A DNA stretch of 64,000 bases from Lottia gigantea (Eukaryota > Mollusca > Gastropoda > Lottiidae): NCBI RefSeq assembly GCF_000327385.1, contig NW_008708986.1, positions 1,521,559 through 1,585,558 of the forward strand, read 5' to 3'. Every line of letters starts with the position of its first letter. Position 1 is the first letter of the stretch. The position numbers and the translations under genes were made by a program. Shown piece by piece: positions 37,707-50,823 of the stretch. The notes below the pieces were generated by a model, which had not been told where the DNA came from, made no database searches, and saw nothing but the letters and a program-made list of their open reading frames with translations.

Positions 37707-39123
37707 CTAAAGTTAGTTGTTTTAGTACAGTAGCCAAGTCGACTTGTGATGCTATTCTTGTTTCATAAAATTTAAATTATCCGCCTTTAAAATTTAAACT
37801 AAACGAACATGCACCCAGGGTTTACTTTTGCAGTATGCTAAGTTACAGAGGATAAAACTACTTTGATTTCGGAAATAATCACTAATGGCGACTTCCTGTG
37901 GCTGTTCTGTTGTCCTCCCATCCTAAAGCTAATCAATCAATTGGCAATTAACCAATACGTAGAAAATGTTCCAAATTATGAAAAGTTGGAAATACTAAAA
38001 GTAAACGTTTAACTTGATATTCTTGGATTATACGAAATAATGGATCATTTCCGAAGTATTTAGTAATTGAATGTTTTAGTGGGGAGGAGAAGGGAAGAGC
38101 CAGACGGTGGAGATTGTTTGAAAAATGGGGGATTACACACACGTTAGAATGAAAGATCTGAAAAGCCTGTAGGTATTGTTTTTATGGCTTATCATGCTAT
38201 TGATTGGTTTTCGTAAGCATCCAAATTGATTTTAGACTGATTAGATCGTAGAGTTTTATTATCGCCTGCTCAGTCTGTAAAATTTTGTGAGGTGTTGTCA
38301 AATTGAGAGGCGATCACGCAGGAAAGTTCAATCTGTTTTGTTGAAGTGGACAGCCGAAGGGATACACAGCTTTGTTAAGATATTTTACCGCCAAAGCATA
38401 CTTCCATCTGTTGGAATATATCAAACGGTATCATTAATTTTTAAAATATGTTTTGTATGTTGAAATGATTTCAAATTTAAAGGCTGTTTTTAGGTATTGT
38501 TGATATTCTTTACTTTAGCAATAATAGCAGGCCAATTTCACTCAAATCACTGCTACCCTTTGGTTCAGGATAAAAAGAACAGTAAAAAGTAGCTTCTTGA
38601 CCAAGTTGATAAGTGATGTTTTTATTAAAATAGATTTTTTGTCAAATATATTGTGTTAAGACTGTATATAGGTATGCTAAATAATTTTGGATTTAAGGAG
38701 CCCCCCACCCCCCCATCAGTTTTATATTTACCTTAATAAAGAACAATACTTTTTAATGGTCTAATGGTTTTAGGGATTTTGAAGACTATTAGATACTCTA
38801 GCCTGATGGCTTGGCAAGGTTTTGAAAGACATTAATTGTTTATCTAACATATAATTATTTTTAAAAATTCAACAAGACATCACCTTCTTGTTCTACTTAT
38901 GATTTTAAGTAGGTTTTCTTAACTATTTATGTGTATCGGGAACACTGATAGGCCTATCATCTATTTGCACCATATCAATTTTCAGCCTATGGCTCTTGCA
39001 ATTTCAGTTTTTTACTTCACTATCACGAAATCTGCTATTGATATATATATATGATTAAGGACCTTTTCAATAGTGACATCATAAATTGCATAGTTTAAGT
39101 GGAATTGAAAGAATCACAGACAT

Positions 39124-39192
39124 CTTACAATCCCTTTAAGAAATATCACTATATATATACTTACAACATGATACATTAAAGGGATTGTAAAG
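39124..39192. repeat. Short inverted repeat with TTAAAGGGATTGTAA arms
   Basis: CTTACAATCCCTTTAA at 39124-39139 and its near-perfect reverse complement TTAAAGGGATTGTAA at about 39177-39191 bracket about 37 bp. The arms share the TTAAAGGG core seen at the ends of the repeat family elsewhere in the window, so this may be a deleted or solo terminal remnant. Confidence 0.4.
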
Positions 39193-40369
39193 CGGTTTTC
39201 AGAATTACATATTTGTATTTTATTTTTCAATAAAGTTAAAAAGGATAAAGGTGATTAGTGTATAAATCAAAGTGTTAAAGTTTGTTTTCCATGATATGCT
39301 TTGTTGGCAATTGATTTTGCATGACTTGGAGATTTTTGATCCGAATTGAAAAAACAAAATGGTGTTCAAATGCTGACAATGTGAGCAAATTACATTCCAG
39401 AACACTGACTATTAATTTAGCCATCCTAGAAGTTGTAATAATTCAATTAGGGAGTAGAAAACAAGTTAATAGCAGGTTGATATTCTGTAATAATTAGATT
39501 CCAACACTTCTGGAATTCTTGATGACTTCTCCTCTTCCTATTTCTTCTCATGGTTATAATCTAAAATCCAGTAATTGTTATTGATGATGTTAAAGGGATT
39601 GGTTCTCTTAATGATAAAAGCTCACAGAATTAGAGTTTGAAAATAATATTTCTTTTTATCTTCTCTATGATAAAAAGCGGGACAAATCAAGTCAAATGTC
39701 TGCTTTTCCTTTAATTCTACTAGAACTAGGCATTTTATGATGTCACTATTGAATCACAAAGCTCATTTTAATTGTGCAATCAGTTTCCGAAGTACGCATA
39801 AGAAAACCTCTTTACATTCCCTTCCCTTCTCAAATGCATGTTACAAAGCTGAAAATAATTTGTATGCTTTGCTTTCAGCTTTAATTAGGTATACGCATGG
39901 TTTAAACTATATTACAATTCTTGAACCTAGTTTTTTAAAATTAAAAATACATTAAATGAAATAAACTGTTGACTATTTGTAATGATTAATGTTGGAATAA
40001 TTATTGAGTGTTTTCTGCTTCACTTATTTACAATAGTTATAAACATAGTGGGGGTCTCAAGTTATCTTTATAATTTGTTCCTAGATCAGTATTCCCCTTA
40101 ACTTTTAACTTTCAAATATTTCTGTAGTTGAGAAAGAGTTGTACAATAATTTGCCTCAGGTGTACTAACATAAAGCAGCTGTTGTTGAATTTTAAACATG
40201 TTTTTTAAAGAAAATCATCATCTTTCTTTACAATGTACATAATGACTCCAATATCATTGAAAAAAAGTTTAAGATGTTTGTATAGATTATGATTTCTTTT
40301 CTTAGCCTACTATATCATTCATGAAATATACTGAGTTATAAATGGAAATTTATTACAGTCGAGTAACCT

Positions 40370-40745
40370 AATTTCGTGGAAACCTATTATTCGTGGATTT
40401 CCGGGAAAGGATTAATAATTTACATGAGCGACCTTGCGCGACCTCCGCTCCGCATTAGTTTGTTTTAATAAACATGGGTTTTCTCTACAATATCAGCTAG
40501 TAGAATGAATCCAGTAGTTTCAAGCAAGGAAAAATGTATTAATGTATACTTTGACAAATACAAAATGGCAGATTTCACTTATTACCAAACGTCCCCATTT
40601 TTTATCGGCCGAATTTCCTTATAATCCCAAGCGGTAATCTGAATTCCAAGTGTCGTCTGCTAGAATGTAGTCCAACTAATGAAGTCACGTGATCAACTAG
40701 CGGATTCCGTGTCAGCAGAAAATTTCTATGGAATAAAAGTGGACC
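40370..40745. promoter_or_regulatory. GC-richer, motif-dense patch upstream of Van Gogh
   Basis: In AT-rich surroundings this patch has ACCTTGCGCGACCTCCGC at about 40432-40450, a YY1-like AAAATGGCAG near 40562, and TCACGTGA near 40686. It could be the Van Gogh promoter or an enhancer. Evidence is compositional only. Confidence 0.25.
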
Positions 40746-43744
40746 ATATTCTTATGTTGTTTCAGTGACTTTTAGCAATAAATCACTCTACGTATCATAT
40801 TTTGTCAGTCACTATTTTTTTTTTAAATCGTGGTTCTTTGAAGGAATTGTAACTAGTTATAATGAATTGATATTAAAGATAAATACTTAGAGAAGTTAAT
40901 TATACCACCCGGTATTCATACAACATGTTTTTCTTTTCAAACATTGTACACGAAAATAGGTGATGCATTCTGCCCCTGTTGACCAGTTGGTTGCTCATGA
41001 AATATGGGTCAAAGTGAAGGATTCATAAAGAAAATCGAAATAAACCAATTTTAATTATTTTGTAGAATATCTGAGGAAATATCTAAAATTTTTTAACTTT
41101 GACAAAATTCGGTGTTGAATCCTTATATCCAAGAAAATAGGTTACATCACTGTATATGTTTATTTTCATGAGGGACACACATTACTTCTAAATCATCATT
41201 CTGACAATTTCTTGTGTCATTTCAACAATGGATTTGGTCAATAATCTCAAGCTCTGTTTGCTGCTCTAAAGGAAATTTAAGTAACATGAATAGTAGGCCT
41301 AATGGTAAAGAAAAAATATCATAGATAACAATTTGTAGCATATTGTTGCAGTCATCTGAAGAGATAACTGATATTTATATTATAAAAAAAATGAAAGAAT
41401 CGTTGAAAAATGTAGGCAATGCCACTATCCCAGCAAGAACTGGACTGGTAGAAAACAAATAAAACGCAAATAAAAATATCAGAATAATTGAATAAAAGAA
41501 ACAAATAATAATAGTTTTAATTAGATTGTAATATGATATGACATTGTGAAAATAATAAAAAAATTCATATGCTGTACCCAAGTTTCATTCTCTCTTTAGA
41601 TTAAATGGATTTTCTACTCCTTTGAGCATCTTCTTCAAAACTGTTTTTTCATGTTTTCATTGTCTCTTTCTTGTTCAGTTTTTGATCGAAATTTTGTTGT
41701 AAATTTCAGTTAGAAAATAGAAGGTTGAGATGATTAAAGATATTGGAAGTAATAACTGTATGAATAGAAAAGGATAGATAGTTCAATGAAAAGGTATGTC
41801 TTGTGTTTATGTTGAGCTTAATGATTCTTACTGAGTTAATTTACAGTGTAAAAAGATATGGAAAACCAGCATTAAGGTGTACATACAACTTAGAGGAATA
41901 TAGCCATGTAAATATTTCTTTACTGTATAGTGCTCCATTTCAGGTACCCTTATCACTTCTCAGAATTAAATGAATGGTTGGTTCCCATAGTATAATACTA
42001 GGATGAACAATGCAAACAATTATCTTGCTTCTAGGGAATTATTTTCATTTAGTAATAATAATGTAGTAATAACAATTTCACTTAGCATTTATTTCTATCA
42101 GCTAATAGTGATGATAGTTTGAATTGTCCAAGGTATAGTATATTCAACTAGAACTGAATATCAGATTAGATTTAAAATCTGGAAAGTGATAAGGATAGCT
42201 ATATTTAGATTATGATTCCTACCATTTTATACTAGACAGTTTTTTGTCTTGTAAGTATGATTTATATTATAAGTGGTTTTGATATAGTATATGTACAGTA
42301 ATAAAGTTATAGTATTATTTATACAGTCCAGTGAATAGGTCAGTCAATGGCACACTAACTTCAATAAGACTATTGTACTCAGCGATTGCATACTTAGTCA
42401 AGTCAATTGTTTGTGTTTTATGAACTACTACTAACAAAGGATTAATTTCTCTTATAAATTGTATAGTATTTTTATGAAGCTATAGGGTTATGGTTGTGAA
42501 ATGTTTTAATTTGGTTTATATATCGTTACTTGCCAGCTGATCCTAGGTATAAAAGATGGTAGCATTGAATGCTTTCTTGACACTTATGTCTCAAAGTAGT
42601 TGTAAGTTACCCCATGGCCCAAATGATTTATCACAATATTTGAATATCTATACCAAATAGACAAACCCATAAGGAGTCAAACCAAAAAACTTAATTTTTC
42701 CAGTAATTATCGGAGTGAAAGCTTATCAAAAAGGCTGTGTTGTGCGCATGTTTCACTATTGCTATCATGCTGTATATTTGAATACCATGATTTATTGACT
42801 CAGTAAAGACTATTATAGATTGATTGAGTATAGTCAATGCCAATATTTATCATTCAGTAAAAACATACTGTTATTCTTCTCCTGACACACTGTGTGCACA
42901 ATGTGACTTGTCGTTTATTTGTGACGGAGAAGACAGGCTTAATATCGACTAGCTCAGACTTTATTTTGGTGTTTGTTTTTAGAACAAATAAACCACTTCA
43001 AACTGTCGGCTTAAATCAAGGGAGTTGGCTGGGTCGATAAAGATTGAATTTAAACTATTTTCTTAATTTCCAAGTCTGAAAAGAATTTGTACAAATTCAA
43101 AATTTAAACATTATTTCATTGAAGCAAAATGGTTATAAGATTTTAACGAACTTTATTTTATTAATTATTCAAAAAAGTATGATAAAAAGCTAGTAAATAC
43201 AAGCAAGGATAATTTCTTTTAGAAATCCTCTATAATTATTGTTTAGTCACAAGATTATTAAAATATTCACAAACCAAACATGTCCTTTAAAGCCTGAGAT
43301 GTGATATTTATAGTACAGTAATATAAAGAGTCTTCCTGCTGGTGTAATCTATTAGCATAAAGTATAACAGCTCAGTATAGGAAATTATTTAGTTGAACAA
43401 TAATTACCACTGAAGACTGTTACCAAAGAAAGTGCTTTTTTACCCGATATTTCACCAATCATGATGTATCATTAGTAAGGTCTTAATGTAGTCATCCATA
43501 GCAATCTATTGTAATCGGCAACTTAAAGGGATAGTGATGGGTTTTCTCCTGGATATTTTTATCCACAACAAATAAATACTTTTTTTAAATGGACATCAAT
43601 GGATTGGACCACTTGAATAATTCACAAATGCAGGATACCATGAAATGAAATGTGGTCATTCATTTTCTGACACTTTACAATGATGCACAGTGTGCAATGA
43701 TCATTACTCCTGTCTATTTTATTTACAACTCTTAATGGTATAAA

Positions 43745-44048
43745 AAGGATTTTTATTTTTTTTTTTATCAGTTATAGTGTTTACAACTCACCATCTAAAT
43801 TTGAGCCTTTAAAACCATGTGTTGCAAGAATTATTCATGATTGAATGTTAACAAGACGACTCATCAATGTAAAATACTCTGTGATATATAGACAAGACAA
43901 ATATAGGCAAAAAGAGTAAAATTCCAAATTTGAAGTATGTTAAAAGGAATTTTGCTATTTCGTGCATTTCTAGTATTTCTGAGAAGACTATTTACATTTA
44001 TTCAAGATTAAAATCAACCCCCCAAAATGGCACATCTGTTCCTTCAGG
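43745..44048 (-). repeat. TTAAAGGG family repeat, minus-strand copy
   Basis: The reverse complement matches 56710-57010 and 62868-63170 in order: a GGTTGATTTT start, AATGTAAATAGTCTT, AGGCTCAAATTTA, and AACACTATAACTGATA. The left side (right end of the element) is diverged. Confidence 0.65.
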
Positions 44049-45394
44049 GATGTCATGCCTATCCTGTAGTGCCTTGGGTCTCATCTGTCAGAATTACTAG
44101 ATAAAATCTTAGGGAATTTCTGTCTTTAATAATTTGCATTAAATATGGGGAACCTTGGTGGAAAAATCTAAAGCTAACCCTTTTCAGATTGAACCATAAA
44201 CCTACATGAAGATGATTCTCAGTGAGATATTTTGAATATACTAGTAGCTAGTTGTCTCTTTAATCTGATGTCATATGTCCTTATTTCCATTGGGATTAAA
44301 ACCTACTCTAGTAATTTTACCTGTCACCTGCTGATAGTGGGAAAACAAGAAAGATAACTCTAATGGATGATGAGTCATGCCAGAAATCAATATTTTAACA
44401 AGCTTCTTTTCTTACTTGAACTTAATCAATATAGACTACATGTGGTACAATTAACTCTTCAATGTATTATAATTCTTCTACTGTCACATTAGTCATCAAA
44501 CATCATAGGTTTTAAGCCATGTTTGTCATAATGAAGTAAATAATTGATCTTGTAGACTATGTTAATCAATCTTGTTTCTAGAGATGTGAAAATATGAATT
44601 GAGTATGAAATATGTCAAATATATTTTTTCTTGTGCTCTATTGGTTATAGCTTGTTATTTTGTGGATATGGTTATATGAATAGTAATTTTGAGATTAATG
44701 CCTTTATATTTGTTATTCAATTTCCAACGATTAGAATCTATGTTGGCAGTCTGTGAATATTGGAATATATTTGATATCATCATTAAATAATGTGATCTAA
44801 AATAAACATATTCCAACTTGTTGCTTCCTTTGAGCTTGACTACTTTGTTCATGATCCAGAAATTTTAAAAACATAACTTAAATGAAACAGATGTTAAACA
44901 CAGTAAACAGTTAAAAGATCATTTTGTAAATCGGCCATAAAGAAATGATTTCTAACTGAAGATATTTATGTCTTGTAAACCTCTTCACAGTATGTACAAA
45001 TGTGTGTATTTAGTCCAAGTTTTCAAACAAACTGAATTATAAATTCTTATTTAATCAGTGTTAATGGGGTACGAAGGAGTTGTGTTATCTATTATAACCC
45101 ACTGTGTTTTACATTTGATAAGACAGTGAGGCCTGACTTTGATGAAATGACTCAGTTTCTTCCCAGACACAAACTTCACATACCTTTTCTACCTCCACAC
45201 CTGTATCATGGTTGAAGAGTTTTAACTTAGCTTGAAATTTGAATTTAAAGTGGCATTAAACAATACTGATGTAATTTCCTGTTAAAGTCTTTAAACTCTT
45301 GTTATGCATTTAAAGTGGCATGAAACAGAAATAATTTTTTGCCAATTTGAAAAAACATTTGACCTGAAAACAAAGCTTTTCTTAAATTACTGTG

Positions 45395-45590
45395 AAAGGG
45401 ACAGTTGAGTCATGCTTTTGACTAATGACACCTTATTTATCAGAACAGGAATTTTTTTAGCTCCATGTGTGTCCAGAATTATTCGCGTTTGAAAGTTAAA
45501 AAGGCGAATATAGGAAATAGGAAGACTATTTACATAGATTAAAGACGAAAGTCAGCCCCCAAAAATAACACATCCGTACCTTTAACTCCA
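45395..45590 (-). repeat. TTAAAGGG family repeat, shorter minus-strand copy
   Basis: The reverse complement shows GGGGGCTGACTTTCG, ATGTAAATAGTCTTCC, AACTTTCAAACGCGAATAAT and an end near GTCCCTTTCA. These are the same landmarks as the 62868 copy, with an internal deletion. Confidence 0.6.
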
Positions 45591-46593
45591 GCTTAATACT
45601 TTGAACTTTAATGTTTGAGGTAGCTATTTGTAAAATTGCTTTAATCATAGTCTTACTGGATATTTGATAGGTTTGAATTACAATGACATATTTAAAGAGA
45701 CTAGTGTAGGTATATTATGAAAATTTTAGTAAATGTAGATTACATTTGTCAAAAGCTTTATTATTTTTTATCTATTATAAGCTCTATTTCATAAAATTTC
45801 TGTAAATTTCATTTCCTAATGAACTGTATATATTAGATATAGTTATGGACAGTCTAACTGTCAATTGTAAAAAATGAACATACCACATGTTGAGTACCTT
45901 TAAGTGACCAGTAATGTCTTACTAACTGAAATTGATATTTTGGGCGACATGTTGGTGACTTATTGAAGTTATAGTGAAGTTGATTTGCTGTGAAATGGTG
46001 CCCTTACATGTTACTTGAATGTTGTCAAGTAATACTTTTCTACCCTTACATAAATCTTGATTGAAGAGTAGTAAGCTAAAGACATGACTTTTGTTATTTG
46101 ACCTAACGTCATTAGTCAGTCGAGAATATAGATAGAGGTTGAACTACAAGATGTTTGAGTATTTTTATCAAACTTAAATTACTGTTTTCTTTAAACTTGA
46201 ATTTCTCTGACAACTTAATGAGCTCCAACATTATTTATTTCAACCTACATTTTTTCTTCTTTGAAAATAAATTATGTTGTAAAAAGAAAAAAACACCTTT
46301 TTGTTTTAAATAAATGTATGTGTGTGGTTTTAAGGTTTTAAAGATGATGTTGGCATGGAATAATGTAAATATTGGCATGTATTTGAGCCTATTATTTAAT
46401 TGAATCATTCCAAAATCGGTTGTCAAGTTGCTTTTTTAGTCTGAATTGGGTATGAAAATCAAGAATTCTGTAGGTTTGTAGATTTTACTATTTTTGACAG
46501 TTTACATCTGATTGGAATTCTTCAATGCCTGGCTGATTTTTTTCTGATTTGGAAATGTAATTTTAAATTTCATATATATTTCTGTATTTTCAG

Positions 46594-46616
46594 ATAGTAA
46601 AGTTTATTAAATAAAA
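46594..46616 (+). other. 5' UTR segment of the Van Gogh coding exon
   Basis: TTTCTGTATTTTCAG ends at 46593 and is a good 3' splice site. It leaves 23 untranslated bases before the ATG, so at least one untranslated exon lies upstream. Confidence 0.6.
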
Positions 46617-48439
46617 ATGGATGGAGGAGAGTCAGTAAGGTCAGGTCGAAGTGAAAGGTCAGAGAGATCACATCGTAGTCATGGCAGTGCGCATCCACGA
46701 CATCATCGTCAATCGTCTGGACGATCAAGTGGTCATCAAAGTAGACGAGATCGAGAAAGAGATTATAGAGATGATCGTTCAGTAACTATTCAAGCACCAG
46801 GACATGGATCAGAGGTGGAAGGTGAGGAGAGAATCCAAGTTCAAGTTATACCACAAGATGATAATTGGGGTGACAATACCACTGCCATTACTGGTAATAC
46901 AAGCGAGACTGGGTTCTCTATGGAAGATATGCGGAAGTTTGCCAAGGAGATGGATGATGGATATAGTGTAGGATTTGATTGTGCTAGATATGTTGGTACT
47001 GCCCTGGCAGCAGTATTAAGTATTTTTGGATTTTTATCACCAATAGCTATGATTGTGTTGCCTAAATTGGGTATTTTTGACTGGAAGAGTGACAATAATA
47101 AAGGTGAAGATTCTTTGCAATGTAAACCTGAATGTGAAGGACTTCTTATAAGCTTTGCCTTTAAACTACTTATACTGCTTATAGGAACTTTTGCTCTGTT
47201 TTTCCGACAACCTAAGGCAACTATGCCAAGGGTATTTGTATTCCGTGCTGTTGTTTTATTCCTTGTGTTTGTGCTAACTTTTGCCTTCTGGCTGTTTTAT
47301 GGTGTACGCATTCTAAAAGAAAGACAAACTGAATACTATGCTATCGTACAGTTTGCTGTTTATCTTGTAGATAGCTTACTGTTTATACACTATCTTGCTA
47401 TAGCATTGTTAGAAATTCGACAGCTACAACCACAGTTTGTTGTCAAGGTAGTTCGTTCACCAGACGGTAAATCACAATGTTACAATCTAGGATTACTCAG
47501 TATTCAACGAGCAGCTGTTTGGATTCTAGAACAGTATTACAAAGATTTTGAAGTGTATAATCCATATTTAGAAAATGCGACCAAGAAACCTGCTAAGCTT
47601 ACTGGCTTTAAAGTTTATGATGTAGATGGACCCAATCAAGCTAATCAACAAGGACGATCCCGAGCTGTATTTGCTGCAGCTGCAAGAAGAAGAGATGCTA
47701 GTCATAATGATAGGTTCTATGAAGAGGTTGAGTATGATAGAAGAATCAGAAAGCGGAAAGCCAGATTGATAGTTGCTGCAGAAGAGGCTTTCTCTCATAT
47801 AAAAAGAATGCAGGAAGAACAAGGTTTGTATATGTTGATAATATTCAAGATATGGTCCTTGAAAAAGATGCAGCAGTCTTATGATTTGATTTGCTTTTCT
47901 ATAAAGCTTTAAGGTTTAAATTAAGGTTTGGAATATTAAAAAGCTGAAAATGAAATGTTTCCTTAAACTATTCTATTTTAAATATCATATGATTACTTTT
48001 GTGTTTTTTAGGACCAGCTATTCCAATGGATCCACAAGAAGCTGCTCAAGCTGTTTTCCCATCAATGGCTAGAGCATTACAAAAATATCTTCGTATCACC
48101 CGTCAACAACCCCGATATACCTTTGAATCAGTGTTAAACCATTTGGCTGTATGTATCGGACATGATATTAGTCCTCGTAGTTTTGTAGAGAAATATTTAT
48201 CACAGGGAGCTGTCATAATGAATGATAAAGACTATAAATCTATACAGAGATGGGTGCTAGTTTGTGATCAGTTGCTGACTCGAGAATGTGAACACGGCAC
48301 TATTTTTCAACTTCGTCAGGGAGAGGTGTCTTTATTATGTTCCATACGTAAAATACCACATTTCAGTCTTACAGAGGAGGTGATTGATCCTAAAAGTAAC
48401 AAATTTGTGTTACGTCTGAATTCTGAAACCTCTGTGTAA
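46617..48439 (+). CDS. VANGL: Van Gogh/Strabismus (VANGL) planar cell polarity protein
   Basis: Four-pass membrane protein of the core planar cell polarity complex; the family works with Prickle, Frizzled, Celsr and Dishevelled. Coding exons are 46617-47823 and 48012-48439 (GT-AG, phase 1); 544 residues against about 520 in vertebrates. The N-terminal 50 residues are a Ser/Arg/His-rich tract ([13 protein letters not shown]), the position of the phosphorylated clusters in vertebrate [13 protein letters not shown] (55-62) and DDNWGDNTT follow. Membrane segments lie at about 126-149, 175-196, 208-230 and 242-266. The cytoplasmic tail holds [43 protein letters not shown] and a basic coiled region. 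The protein ends in ETSV, the PDZ-binding motif of the family. The start is the first ATG after the splice site, matching the vertebrate N-terminus. Its single coding intron contrasts with the intron-dense neighbours. Confidence 0.97.
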
Positions 48440-50817
48440 AATTTTAAGATGTTTTACAACTTTCTACAACTCTGTGTAATACTGTATGTATGTATATAAA
48501 TGTGCAATTTTTGTTTGCGGTTGTGATTATATGTGATGCAACGATTTAGTCTTTACAGCTGATGGTGTTTTTCTGCTGGAAAATAAGTACAAGACTATTT
48601 TATACTGTAGTGCTTATATTTAGGAATATTCTGATAACTTGAATGGTCTCTTTCTGTACAGATATAAGCTAGAGTTCACTGTTCATTAGGTCCACTCATT
48701 GAAATATATAAATGAACTCTTCCACTTACACATATTTTGCATGCAATAGTTTGGCATGGTTTGTAGAAGAAGAGATCATTAACCAAAGTCATATTAAGAC
48801 TGATATGGGCCTCTGCCTCTTTCTGACTCTAAATGTCATCAGAATTTATTCAATATTGGAAATAAGGTGAAAATTTTGTACTAAATATATGTGGTTGTTT
48901 ATATCTGTGCATTATGTAGCTTTTGTAGCTCCAAGTATATATGATAAAAAAAATTTTGATGTGTATTTTTTTTTCCTAAAGAAGGATGTTTGTTTTAAAA
49001 GAATATGATGACTGAGTGTAGATATTGATGTTTTATCATTTTATCAGTGCAAGGGATTAATTTGCAATGACCTCTTGAAGAATATGCATATACAAACTTA
49101 ATTTGCAATTACAAACTTACTCAATCAAAATGGTATATAGCATTATTTATCAACCAAATTATAATCAAGACCTCAATTTTTCTTTATAATCATTTTCACG
49201 TAATACATAGCAGTAGACTAATTCACTTTTATATTCATCCAACTTTTTTAGTCTCATATTCATTTTTCATAATTTGTAAATTTTTGATCAAAATGATGTT
49301 TCCAAATATATTTTGTATTCATTTGCACATTTTGAGACCTCAAGACTCAAGTTATGCTGGCTAAAGTCAAACAAATTTAGAGCAACTTGTGGCATAGTTA
49401 TAATGTTTGCGTCTTAGTATTGTTTGATTTTACAGTCTGATCTGTCTCAAAATTAGTGTCAAATAGTCATATTTGGAGTAATATTGTGTCCTTTTACAAA
49501 CTGTGTCATCACTGCAATCTGATCAAAATCTAGATAACAATTTCTTCGGGAGTGGTTTAACCTTGGGTTAAAAGCATGAAATCTTTAAATTGCTCTATCT
49601 ACTATTGAATCAGATTGTCAGAGCTGCTCATTTGTAAAATCACCCTTATATTAACGAGACTGCAAATTGAAAGTGTCATAAATTTTAGTGCTTTAATTTT
49701 GTTTTCAACAATTGATGATATTTTTAACTTTTTATTTGATATATTTTCTTATTTCTTGTATATTTCGTACATTATTCCTGAGTGCAGAATGTCAAATTGG
49801 GTCAATGTGAACCTTTTATTGCAAGCGTAGTATTAGCTTTACAACTCTTTCTTTAAATATTTTATTTTTGAAATCTTGGATTATGATCTCTTTTAGTGTG
49901 GCATAATATTTTTTTTCCTTTCAATTAAGTTCCTGTTTAGTTGAATTTATGAATTGAAATTATGTTTCTTTCATCTTTAAAAAGGGTTGTTTATTCTCTT
50001 AAAAATCAGAAGATGTTATTTTATACAGCTGACCAGTGTATAAATCTCAATCAAATTATGTTATAGGTTTTTCTTCATAATTCATAATTATCAGCAGATT
50101 TTGAAAAGGTTCAAAACCGTATATATATTTTCATTTCATTTATATGTCTATTCCTGTATTTTTATTTCATTAATATTGATGATCCACTTAAATCTTTTAA
50201 TGATATAAGAACATATTATGCAAGCCTCAAGTACATACACACAGTCATACCTACAATGTCAAGCTATTCGAACTTTGAACTTATACCTTGACTGCAATGG
50301 CCACTATTCTTCTATCATGGAATGCAGCTATTTGATTGGATTGTAGGCTAGCAAGGCCTTAACAGAAAGTCTGAGCTGAATGTTTACAGAATTTTTATCC
50401 AGGCTCTTATTGGCTGTATTTTCATTTATAAAATTCCATGATACAAGAAAGGTGACTAATACAGTCAAGGTATAAGTAGGAAGTTACATTGTATAGATGG
50501 CATGAAGTATGATTGTGTATGTTTGTGTATCTCTTAATCAACTTCTTTTTTAGAAAAACAACAATTGTTAAGACGAGAAATCAGAATGGTGCAAAAGAGA
50601 AACACCCTAAATAAATATAGACTCTTGTACACAATAAATCAACTTTCTTTGAATTCCCAGAATTTTTTTATCTCAAAATACATCATTCAGATGTCATCCT
50701 TCTTCATTGTCTCTTGTATATTGAATCTTTTATAATGCATATATGTATATCATTTTGTTAAAAATGATTTCTTATATTGGGCTTTGGATTATTTTAGTTT
50801 AATTTTTTATGATTTGT
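48440..50817 (+). other. VANGL: 3' UTR of Van Gogh
   Basis: About 2.4 kb of AT-rich non-coding sequence runs from the stop to an AATAAA at 50818. A PUF-type TGTATATA occurs near 48490. Shorter forms are possible. No convincing open frame is present. Confidence 0.5.
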
Positions 50818-50823
50818 AATAAA
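50818..50823 (+). terminator. Candidate polyadenylation signal (Van Gogh)
   Basis: AATAAA is followed within 30 bp by a T-rich run. It is the clearest plus-strand signal before the convergent choline transporter. Confidence 0.4.

Larger units (their letters stand above)
37023..46593. other. About 9.5 kb between the PhyH gene and Van Gogh, mostly non-coding
   Basis: No open frame here resembles a protein family. The window holds a possible 5' untranslated exon near 38270-38429, ending AAACG|GTATCA in the Van Gogh orientation, a GC-richer patch at 40370-40745, several short repeats, and long AT-rich stretches. Since the Van Gogh coding exon is preceded by a 3' splice site, its promoter and first exon should lie somewhere in this stretch. 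Confidence 0.4.

Noticed and set aside
46841-47822. Minus-strand open frames under Van Gogh
   Set aside because: Shadows of the Van Gogh coding exon.
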